In this document: one piece after another, positions 57,306-64,000 of the stretch | Numbering within the stretch: position 1 is the stretch's first letter | Layout: each line of letters opens with the position of its first letter | DNA from: a virus | Strand: one strand, 5' to 3' | Virus record (IMG/VR): IMGVR_UViG_3300042945_001299 | Location: 17,458-81,457 of that record | DNA length: 64,000 nt | Notes under the pieces: model-generated | Seen by the model: the letters and a program-made list of their open reading frames with translations, nothing else | The model's database searches: none | What the model was told of the DNA's origin: nothing | Position numbers and translations under genes: made by a program

Positions 57306-57900
57306 ATTGAATAGACTCCGAAGTTCGATCATCGAACAAGTAGTGGTGAAGCACTCTATCTATGTGAGTTTCCGACCTTATGTTTGGATACATCTCCATA
57401 CACCATGCAAGATCCTCCCCATATGAAGAGGGCTTAAACTTGGCTTCCTTGGCAATTTCAGATTTCCAGAAGCACATGTGGTATGGCGGTCTGAGTATCT
57501 TATCAATGCCTGATCTTGGTATCCAAGGTTGATGTGGATTCCTCATGCCGAAGTTCACTGTGAACTCCTCTCCATTGACAGAGCAATACTGATCAAATGT
57601 AATGACATCCGCTGGATGATTCTTCATAGCCTCGGTGAGTGATTCAATGTAGTTGTCGGATATGCCATCATCATCGTCCATGAAACCAATCCACTTGCCT
57701 CGCGCACAATTTAGGAGAGACTGTCTCTTCTCTCCTATGGTCATGCTCTTGTTGTCGATTAGACACAAAATCTCAACCTCTGGATGACCTTCTGCTTGCT
57801 TCAGCATCTTGTTATACAATGGCATAAGATACTTCTCCACTCTATTTGGTATGGAAAGTATCAGAATGCTGTACAGAATCTCATCTTTTGGAGTCGGCAT
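57292..57900 (-). CDS. family 2 glycosyltransferase
   Basis: 202 aa. ILYSILILSIPNRVEKYLMP, EILCLIDNKSMTIGEKRQSL, KWIGFMDDDDGISDNYIESL (D-x-D) and PSSYGEDLAWCMEMYPNIRS (G-E-D catalytic). GT-A fold. It overlaps the paralogue gene at its end and starts with a 1-nt overlap after the 57900 gene. Confidence 0.8.
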   Translation of the reverse strand: MPTPKDEILYSILILSIPNRVEKYLMPLYNKMLKQAEGHPEVEILCLIDNKSMTIGEKRQSLLNCARGKWIGFMDDDDGISDNYIESLTEAMKNHPADVITFDQYCSVNGEEFTVNFGMRNPHQPWIPRSGIDKILRPPYHMCFWKSEIAKEAKFKPSSYGEDLAWCMEMYPNIRSETHIDRVLHHYLFDDRTSESIQYANK

Positions 57901-58613
57901 TATGTTCCCACTTTCATTGTCTTTGTTCTATCCACGAATGGAAATCCAGCACTTCTACGCATCTGATAGACCATGTGATCCTTTTGATACATTGAAGGAT
58001 GCTCGTTTCTCTGATACAAAGCATCCTTTCCCTGTTCCATCCATCTGTGCTGTATGATCACACGATCAATGTACTTTACCTTTCCAAGGGCATAACTGAC
58101 CTCTGTGAATTCGTTGTCGCAAAACACACTTGTATATGACGGGTGATAAATGTATCCAAATCTGTCAAAGTAAGGCTTGCCTAGGATGCACAGCGTGTTC
58201 AACTTATCCCCACGAAGCCCATCATTGTAATGCAAGACACCATCAAAATCCAAAAAATGCTCAAGCATGTCCTTGGCAATGGTGTCGTCATATCCTGGCT
58301 TCACAGGTATCATGTCATCCGATGCCAGCAGCAATATGTCGAAGTGCCATCCTCTGTCCATATCTGCATTCACTGCTGATATCTTGGAAGTTGAGTTTCC
58401 ATAGAACCAATGAACATTGCTTCCTTGCTCCGCGAGCCATTGCTTCATCTCGTCGTTATTCATAGTAGAGTCATCAGAATCGAAAGAAAGCACAAAAATC
58501 AAATCGTGCTTTCCCGATGCCATGCTCTTGTACAACGAGAATACATGCTTGAACTTGTCTGGTCGCGAGCGCGATGGAAACTTACATAGGATCTTAAGTC
58601 TGCGATCCGCCAT
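57900..58613 (-). CDS. family 2-like glycosyltransferase, paralogue of 56601 gene
   Basis: Start set at ATG 58613 (overlaps uvsX by 20 nt); a longer frame from 58643 would lie deeper in uvsX. 237 aa. [60 protein letters not shown] and [20 protein letters not shown]. First gene after uvsX on the minus strand; expression may run on from uvsX. Its composition is close to that of the replication genes. Confidence 0.7.
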   Translation of the reverse strand: MADRRLKILCKFPSRSRPDKFKHVFSLYKSMASGKHDLIFVLSFDSDDSTMNNDEMKQWLAEQGSNVHWFYGNSTSKISAVNADMDRGWHFDILLLASDDMIPVKPGYDDTIAKDMLEHFLDFDGVLHYNDGLRGDKLNTLCILGKPYFDRFGYIYHPSYTSVFCDNEFTEVSYALGKVKYIDRVIIQHRWMEQGKDALYQRNEHPSMYQKDHMVYQMRRSAGFPFVDRTKTMKVGT

Positions 58614-59619
58614 ACTTGAACTCCTTTGCAACCGCTTCCTCAAGACGCTTCATCACTTCTGCTGTGAAGTACTTCTCGGGATTCTCATTGATGTTCTTCT
58701 CAAATGCCGTTGTACCATCGGGAAGTTCGATGCGAGTCGATACCTTCTTGAAGATGCCATGATTCATTGCGATATCCACAAGACCATAGTATCGGTTCAG
58801 ACCAGTATCGTAGTTCAACTGAACATCGACCATCTGGTTTTCCTTGGTCAAACGGGACTTGTACAACTTGCAATGAATGATGTTTCCGATGACATCGCCA
58901 TCTGCATTCTTTTCCTTCTTCTTGGAAAGGTAGACGATGGTGGATGCGGCATACTTCAGACCGCTACCACCACCCATCTCCTTCGTCGGGACATACGCGC
59001 CCACAACATCGTATGTGTGGTTCGTCATCACAAGGGGAATCCTTGCCTTGCCCAACTTCATCGTGAGGACTCGGAATGTCGCCTTCACCCCCTGCGCCCG
59101 TGTCATGTCCCTGACATTCTTGCCCTCTGCCGAATCGTTCATTTCCTTCTCGGTTGACAACATTCCAAGGGAATCAAGGACGATCATCATGGGCTTGCGC
59201 TCGGACTCGTCCATCTCAAGGATCTTGTCAACAATCGACACACATTGAGTCTTGAACTCCTCAATGGTGGCAACTGGAAACACAGCGACTCTCTTGGAGT
59301 CAACACCACGACCTTCAAACATGTCGGATGTGACCGCTTGCTCTGAGTCGAAGTAGAGGACCATGCCCTCGGGATTGTTCTTGAGGAACTGCGCGACAAT
59401 CCCAAGGGTAAAGTAGGTCTTTCCCGTGGCAGATTCACCCGCAAGGGCAATGATCTTGTTGTCCGCTACTCCTCCGTACAAGGAACCAGAAAGAAGCGCA
59501 TTGAAAGCATACGAACCAGTGTCAACGAATCCCGCGACATCTGCTCCGTCGATTCCATCCTCAACGATGCTGGCAAACTTGTTGCCAGACTCTTTCACAA
59601 TCTGCTTTAGGAAATTCAA
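58594..59619 (-). CDS. uvsX: RecA-like recombinase, UvsX
   Basis: 341 aa. [20 protein letters not shown] carries Walker A (GESATGKT, 61-68), [20 protein letters not shown] is Walker B, and [20 protein letters not shown] the motif 3 strand with the catalytic Q-loop region. The N-terminus ([40 protein letters not shown]) is typical of T4-like UvsX. It drives strand exchange and recombination-dependent replication. The region before the start is crowded: the small conserved gene lies 3 nt upstream. Confidence 0.93.
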   Translation of the reverse strand: MNFLKQIVKESGNKFASIVEDGIDGADVAGFVDTGSYAFNALLSGSLYGGVADNKIIALAGESATGKTYFTLGIVAQFLKNNPEGMVLYFDSEQAVTSDMFEGRGVDSKRVAVFPVATIEEFKTQCVSIVDKILEMDESERKPMMIVLDSLGMLSTEKEMNDSAEGKNVRDMTRAQGVKATFRVLTMKLGKARIPLVMTNHTYDVVGAYVPTKEMGGGSGLKYAASTIVYLSKKKEKNADGDVIGNIIHCKLYKSRLTKENQMVDVQLNYDTGLNRYYGLVDIAMNHGIFKKVSTRIELPDGTTAFEKNINENPEKYFTAEVMKRLEEAVAKEFKYGGSQT

Positions 59620-59622
59620 GGT

Positions 59623-59931
59623 TTACTCTCCAGAGAGTTTGAGGGAAGCGGGCTTGACACCGCCATTAGTTGGCATGACAAGACCCGAACCGAAGCCCGT
59701 GCTGTACTCGTTTGCCGTATTGTCCTCGGGATCGACGCAGTACAGAACCTTGTCTGCCGCAACCGTGACGCTCTCGTCCTTGGCAAACGGAATCCAAGGG
59801 ACAAGACCGACTTCTCCCTTGTTGATCATCACGATCATCGCTGGCTTCTTCAGCGTGAGTGTGCTTCCGTTGTCCGTGACATTCGCGAGAAGATTCTCGC
59901 CCGTAACCAATCTAACCAACTTTGTAGCCAT
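59623..59931 (-). CDS. conserved T4-like phage protein, Sm-like fold possible
   Basis: Start set at ATG 59931 behind AAAGGAGAATATC; 102 aa. MATKLVRLVTGENLLANVTD, then LTLKKPAMIVMINKGEVGLV, PWIPFAKDESVTVAADKVLY is a pattern I recall from T4-like cyanophages beside uvsX. The strand layout (K-L-V-R-L-x-T-G-E-x-L-L-A-x-V) resembles an Sm-like barrel. Function unknown; it may assist recombination or RNA handling. Confidence 0.7.
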   Translation of the reverse strand: MATKLVRLVTGENLLANVTDNGSTLTLKKPAMIVMINKGEVGLVPWIPFAKDESVTVAADKVLYCVDPEDNTANEYSTGFGSGLVMPTNGGVKPASLKLSGE

Positions 59932-59961
59932 GATATTCTCCTTTGTTAGGCTTCTCACTTC

Positions 59962-59989
59962 ATTGTACTATAGGTATGTTCACTGTCAA
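59962..59989 (-). promoter_or_regulatory. sigma70-type early promoter before the 59623-uvsX pair
   Basis: Minus strand TTGACA (59989-59984), 16 bp, TACAAT (59967-59962). A 30-nt leader with a good ribosome site follows. It overlaps the stop of the gene at 59986. Confidence 0.7.
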
Positions 59990-60663
59990 TACTCTTCGTC
60001 GGCATTTCCATCGTAGTTGAATTTTGTTGCGTTCGATGCACTCCACCGATCCTGATCCTCACAGAACCATTTCTTTGTCGAGAACTTGAAGTATGGAGTC
60101 TTCAGGTTAGCCGTTGGAGTTTGTGATTGGTTTCTCCAAATGATTCTATTGTTGGGTTGTGCTGCGAACTGCCCATTGTCCAACTTTATGATGTTGAATG
60201 ACTTGTGTTCATTGGGAGTCTCAGACCAAGTTGCGTCTATCTCGTTTGATTCCGATGCACATGGATCTATAGTGAAGAGATAATATCCCAATGCACGGGA
60301 CTTGTCTTTCATCACCACCTCGCACCTTGCGTTTCTGAGTTGGAACTTTTTGATCACCGATATGTTGTATGACAAGCCGTCCCAAAGTTGCAGCCAATCC
60401 AATGGATAGAGTTTGTCGGGATCAACATCCTTTCTCCAAACATAGGCATGAATCGGAAGTTTGTCATAAACTGCCCCATATTCCGTAAGAACTGATTCGA
60501 AATAGAGTGCTTGATTGGGAATCGACTTGACCGTCAGCCAATGAGCGGATTCATACTCGCCTTTGCCAAGCAGTCTTCCGTTTTGGTCCGTAAGAAAATC
60601 GTATAGAAATTCCTTACGAACAAATACTTCAATAGGGGGTATGTTTGCTATCAGATAAGCCAT
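59986..60663 (-). CDS. conserved T4-like phage protein of unknown function
   Basis: Start set at ATG 60663 (TAATG overlap with the polymerase stop); 225 aa. MAYLIANIPPIEVFVRKEFL, then SAHWLTVKSIPNQALYFESV, LTEYGAVYDKLPIHAYVWRK is a pattern I recall as a conserved gene beside DNA polymerase in T4-like cyanophages. No domain is named. It is coupled to polymerase translation and may be a replication accessory. Confidence 0.75.
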   Translation of the reverse strand: MAYLIANIPPIEVFVRKEFLYDFLTDQNGRLLGKGEYESAHWLTVKSIPNQALYFESVLTEYGAVYDKLPIHAYVWRKDVDPDKLYPLDWLQLWDGLSYNISVIKKFQLRNARCEVVMKDKSRALGYYLFTIDPCASESNEIDATWSETPNEHKSFNIIKLDNGQFAAQPNNRIIWRNQSQTPTANLKTPYFKFSTKKWFCEDQDRWSASNATKFNYDGNADEEY

Positions 60664-63200
60664 TAGCCGAACAATCCTTCCAATGTGTGAACAGGCTCTT
60701 CCTTCCACCCAAGAACGCCAAGAATGTTTCGCATAGGCTCAAGGAAGGTCTTCTCAAACTGCAAATCGTAATCCACGAAACCATCAAGGTTGAACTCGTC
60801 TGGAATCTTTGATGTGAATGCGATTACCTTCTCATGCAATGGATTGGGTGTTTTGAGGTACAGGAACTTTATCTTGTCACCCTCGCGTATCTCCTGATAC
60901 TTTCCACCCAACTTGTTCTTCTTAAGGTTGTAGTTGAACAGCAGGGAACCCTTTGTTGCGATTGGAGTTCCCTTCTTGTAGATCATGGTTGGATCGCCAT
61001 ACTCCTTCAACCCATTGCAACTTCTAGGGAATGCGATCTTCTCTGGCGGAAGGCTCTTGAATACATTCCTAAAGGTCGTGACGAACTGCTGCACATGACC
61101 CTCGTCCTTGTTCATGACGATTGAGATGGCTTCCTTGAGGGCATTGCGGACAACCTCTGGTGTGGAGGAACGCGCAGTCTCAATGCCCATGATCTTGAGT
61201 TCTGGAACCTTTAGGTAAACATTCTCCTCGCCCATGCGAACATTTAGCATGTATCGCTTCTTTGCAGTCCAAATGCCCGATGAAGCAATGGACTCCCGCT
61301 TCATACGCATCTTGTTCTCATACGCATTCATGTACTCTGCAAGGCGATCATAGGACTTGTTGATGACCTTCTGAATTGCCTCATTAGATGCCTTGTCGAT
61401 GAACTGCGTGATCTTCTGCTCGTCCTTCTCGTTCGGCATCACCTTCAACACAAGAGGACCAAGGTTCAGATAGACGGAGTCTGTGTCGATTGCAATCACA
61501 TAATCGACATCCTCCGTGCCGTTTGCCTTGTTGAGATACTGATTCAGATCCTTCTCGACCCACTGCACCGACATCTGACCCGATAGAGTGATTGCTTCGG
61601 CAATTGCCTCATCATAGTAGCGAAACCATTCGTTTCCGATGGCACCGAAGGCAGAGTTGAGTTGGATCTTTCGGACTAGTTGGAAATTGTGATATTTCGA
61701 TATGGATAGTTGCAGAGTCTCTTTAAGTTCCACAGGCGCATCTGCTGGCAACTGCTTGAGAGATGCCTTTGCCTCAAGCATGAGCCTCTTGTAGTTCTTT
61801 CGCTCCTCGTACATTCGTTCCATGAGGTCGGGAAGAAATCCGCGAACATCCCTTCGATAAGTCGTACCATTGGCAGCAAGACAGACTCCTCTACGGATTG
61901 CCTTCTCTCGCTCGGATATGGCAAGAGGCGAACCCTTGATGAGCGTCTCGGGCGTGACCATCCGCCTGACCCCATCCACCGTCTTGGTTTCGGGAGATAG
62001 GTTATACTGCATGATGAGATGGGGATATAGTGAGTCGAGGTCAAAGGAGACGACCCATTTATGATGTCCCGCTTTCGGATCCTTGACATACGCACCTTCA
62101 AATGACGCATCTTTCTTTCCTTTCTTCTTCGGGGGAATGACTATGTTCTTGCCATGCAAATGGTGATAGATGATCTGCTCCCATGTCCTCACCTGAGAGA
62201 AGACATCATTGAGATTCACCTTTGCAGAGTAAGCCAATGAAACTGCAAGTTCAAGAAGCCTGAGTTTTGCCTCAAGTTTCTGAACAAGAATGGTATCCTG
62301 AATGTTGTACTGAACGAACTTGGTGAAATCGTTCTTGTAGAAGTCTGAGAAGTTGTCGTACTCCACATACGCGACCTTTGTCTCTCCAAGTTCAACAGAA
62401 GTGATGTGACCCAACTTGTAGGATTCTCGCGTCACATATGTGAACTTCCTGTAGAGGTCGAGGTAGTCGAGCGTGTTGATGCCCACGATCTCATAGGCAA
62501 TGCTCTCCTTGCCCATCATCTCCACCTTGCGTTCCTTGAGTTTGCCCCAAGGAGAGAACTTCTTGGCAAACTTCTCGCCAAACAGACGGGTCATTCTGTT
62601 CACAAGATACGGAATATCGAAGAACTGAACATTCCATCCCGTGATGATGTCGATGCCAAGGCTCTGCCATGTGAGCATGAAGTCGCCAAGCATCTGCTCT
62701 TCGCTGTCATACACATTCACATGGAAATCTGTCGGCATCTTCTTAAGATCGACATTCCCCAATGCGTAGGTGTACTTCTTCTCGCCAACGATCAGCGTGA
62801 TGACATTGATGCGCTCGTTTGCGGTATCAATGTTCGGAAATCCCTCTTCTGATTCTGTTTCGATGTCGATGTAGGCAATCCGCATCAACTTCATGTCATA
62901 GTTGATCTCGGACTTGTATTCGTCACCGATGAACTGATAGAGGTAGTCTGTGTTCCCGTAGATGGGATATGCATGAACATCCCTGTACTTCTCCACGAAC
63001 TCCCGTGCTGAGTCGATGTCATCGAATACTATAGGCTCAACGCTCTTGCCATCAAGCGTGTGCCATGCAGACCCCTTCTTTCCCAAGACAAACAGGGTTG
63101 GTTGAAAAGACTGCTCCTCGGCAAAAGCAACTCCATTCTCATAGCCGCGATGCAGAATGCGATTGCCGCGAATGGCAACATTCGTGTAGAACTTCTTCAT
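60663..63200 (-). CDS. 43: family B DNA polymerase, T4 gp43 type
   Basis: 845 aa (T4: 898). 3'-5' exonuclease: IAYIDIETESEEGFPN (Exo I), WNVQFFDIPYLVNRMT (Exo II), VQYNIQDTILVQKLEA (Exo III). Polymerase: VVSFDLDSLYPHLIMQYNLS (motif A), LVRKIQLNSAFGAIGNEWFR (motif B, with Phe where most family members have Tyr) and DYVIAIDTDSVYLNLG (motif C, DTDS). The C-terminus ends HTLEGLFG, resembling the clamp-binding peptide of T4 gp43. It replicates the phage genome with the gp45 clamp, which is outside the window. The ATG lies 7 nt after a -10 box. Confidence 0.95.
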   Translation of the reverse strand: MKKFYTNVAIRGNRILHRGYENGVAFAEEQSFQPTLFVLGKKGSAWHTLDGKSVEPIVFDDIDSAREFVEKYRDVHAYPIYGNTDYLYQFIGDEYKSEINYDMKLMRIAYIDIETESEEGFPNIDTANERINVITLIVGEKKYTYALGNVDLKKMPTDFHVNVYDSEEQMLGDFMLTWQSLGIDIITGWNVQFFDIPYLVNRMTRLFGEKFAKKFSPWGKLKERKVEMMGKESIAYEIVGINTLDYLDLYRKFTYVTRESYKLGHITSVELGETKVAYVEYDNFSDFYKNDFTKFVQYNIQDTILVQKLEAKLRLLELAVSLAYSAKVNLNDVFSQVRTWEQIIYHHLHGKNIVIPPKKKGKKDASFEGAYVKDPKAGHHKWVVSFDLDSLYPHLIMQYNLSPETKTVDGVRRMVTPETLIKGSPLAISEREKAIRRGVCLAANGTTYRRDVRGFLPDLMERMYEERKNYKRLMLEAKASLKQLPADAPVELKETLQLSISKYHNFQLVRKIQLNSAFGAIGNEWFRYYDEAIAEAITLSGQMSVQWVEKDLNQYLNKANGTEDVDYVIAIDTDSVYLNLGPLVLKVMPNEKDEQKITQFIDKASNEAIQKVINKSYDRLAEYMNAYENKMRMKRESIASSGIWTAKKRYMLNVRMGEENVYLKVPELKIMGIETARSSTPEVVRNALKEAISIVMNKDEGHVQQFVTTFRNVFKSLPPEKIAFPRSCNGLKEYGDPTMIYKKGTPIATKGSLLFNYNLKKNKLGGKYQEIREGDKIKFLYLKTPNPLHEKVIAFTSKIPDEFNLDGFVDYDLQFEKTFLEPMRNILGVLGWKEEPVHTLEGLFG

Positions 63201-63207
63201 AGAGGTA

Positions 63208-63235
63208 AGTATATCTCATTGCATCACAGATGCAA
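63208..63235 (-). promoter_or_regulatory. sigma70-type early promoter for DNA polymerase
   Basis: Minus strand TTGCAT (63235-63230), 16 bp, TATACT (63213-63208), then TTACCTCT and ATG. The core GAGATATACTTACCT is the same as before the helicase gene. It overlaps the stop of the methyltransferase gene. Confidence 0.65.
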
Positions 63236-64000
63236 GAGTTGTTGGGATCTCTTCTTTGATTCTGTTCTCTGCCAACTGAATGTATTCGGGATTCAGTTCA
63301 GTTCCCACAAAGTTCCTATTGTTCTCAAGGGCAACGACCGCTGTGGTTCCCGATCCTGTGAACGGGTCAAGTACCGTGCCGCCTTCGGGACATCCTGCAA
63401 GAATGCAGGGAAGAATAAGATTCTTTGGATAGACGGCGAAGTGCGCTCCCTTGTATCCCTTGGTATTGACCGTCCAAACAGACCGCTTGTTCTTCATGGG
63501 ATTCTCCTCGTCTGGCTTACCCTTCAAACCATGATGCTTCAACTTCGGATCTGTGGTTCCATCACGCATCTCATCGCGATTGCGAGTTCCCCAGTTCTGT
63601 GCTGGTTCCTTGATTGCCTCATGGTCATAGTAGTAATGAGACTTCTTGGAAAGAAGAAAGATGTACTCATGACTCTTTGTGCAACGATCAGTAACACTTT
63701 CAGGCATAGGATTTGGCTTTGACCAAATGATATCCTGTCGCAACCACCAACCATCTGCTTGTAGAGCAAATGCAACTCTCCAAGGAATACCAATGAGATC
63801 CTTGTGCTTCAGACCCTTCTGCTCCCTGCGATTTCCAGGAATGAATGTAGGCATGTCTCGCTGCCCACCAATCGATTGTGGTGGAGGAGCGACATTCTTC
63901 TGTGCCATGTATGAATCACCAAGATTCAACCATAGAGTGCCATCAGGACGCAAACAGCGGCGAACTTCACGGAATACATCAACGAGTGCTTGAACATACT
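63216..64000 (-). CDS. DNA methyltransferase (N4-cytosine/N6-adenine type), 5' end outside window
   Basis: The frame is open past 64000, so the start is missing; a TTG at 63953 is internal. The visible part reads DVFREVRRCLRPDGTLWLNL, then GDSY, a target-recognition region (GIPWRVAFALQADGWWLRQD, IIWSKPNPMPESV, SHEYIFLLSKKSHYYYDHEA), and GGTVLDPFTGSGTTAVVALE, the SAM-binding D-P-F-x-G-S-G-T motif. This is the order of beta-class methylases, so the catalytic D/S-PPY should lie just beyond the window end. It may protect phage DNA from host restriction. No paired nuclease is seen. Confidence 0.88.
   Translation of the reverse strand, partial: YVQALVDVFREVRRCLRPDGTLWLNLGDSYMAQKNVAPPPQSIGGQRDMPTFIPGNRREQKGLKHKDLIGIPWRVAFALQADGWWLRQDIIWSKPNPMPESVTDRCTKSHEYIFLLSKKSHYYYDHEAIKEPAQNWGTRNRDEMRDGTTDPKLKHHGLKGKPDEENPMKNKRSVWTVNTKGYKGAHFAVYPKNLILPCILAGCPEGGTVLDPFTGSGTTAVVALENNRNFVGTELNPEYIQLAENRIKEEIPTTLASVMQ

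Overview
The window is a stretch of a large T4-like (myovirus-type, Caudoviricetes) phage genome. This rests on a set of T4-type genes: a family B DNA polymerase (gp43 type), a UvsX recombinase, a gp41-type helicase beside a gp61-type primase, a gp32-type ssDNA-binding protein with its Zn site, a gp33-like late-transcription co-activator, and repeated T4-style late promoter octamers (variants of TATAAATA). LPS-type sugar genes suggest a Gram-negative host. The species cannot be told from sequence alone. No rRNA, tRNA or CRISPR array was seen.

Layout. 1-1837 (+): the end of a VWA-domain protein, two metalloprotein-like small genes and an FmdB-type zinc ribbon. 1933-12470 (+): a run of basic proteins whose N-termini look like T4 capsid-targeting peptides ending at a prohead-protease site (hydrophobic-x-Glu, then Ala/Gly). 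They appear to carry GNAT, nucleotidyltransferase, ADP-ribosyltransferase-like and metallopeptidase domains. I read this as a set of internal head proteins packed with the DNA and delivered into the host; it is the most unusual part of the window. 12476-14885 (+): unknown genes and a RuvC-like resolvase. 14878-18635 (-): a membrane protein, a KxDG ligase-like protein split into two genes, and small conserved genes. 18736-21493: a PD-(D/E)XK nuclease, gp32 and gp33. 21573-28755 (+) and 28826-42580 (-, interrupted by nrdJ): virion adhesin and fibre genes, including beta-helix, collagen-like and duplicated fibre proteins. 30385-33604 (-): a B12-type ribonucleotide reductase flanked by two HNH endonuclease genes. 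42620-45939 (-): thyX, primase, helicase. 45978-58613 (-): about 20 sugar, glycosyltransferase and methyltransferase genes, mostly AT-rich and joined by start/stop overlaps. 58594-64000 (-): uvsX, conserved small genes, DNA polymerase and a DNA methyltransferase cut by the window end.

How the parts work together. Replication and nucleotide genes lie on the minus strand; several have sigma70-like promoters (TTGACA, 15-16 bp, TATACT/TATAAT), consistent with early expression. Structural genes carry TAAATA-type late promoters, and gp33 would link replication to late transcription. The sugar island encodes both halves of an HldE-like heptose activation route plus a GT9-like transferase, which suggests that the phage makes and attaches a heptose-like sugar to its virion, its DNA or the host surface. 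Both HNH genes have a hairpin over the ribosome binding site with a late promoter in the loop, resembling the control described for T4 I-TevI.

All functions are inferred by reading motifs and recalled family patterns; no database search was run.
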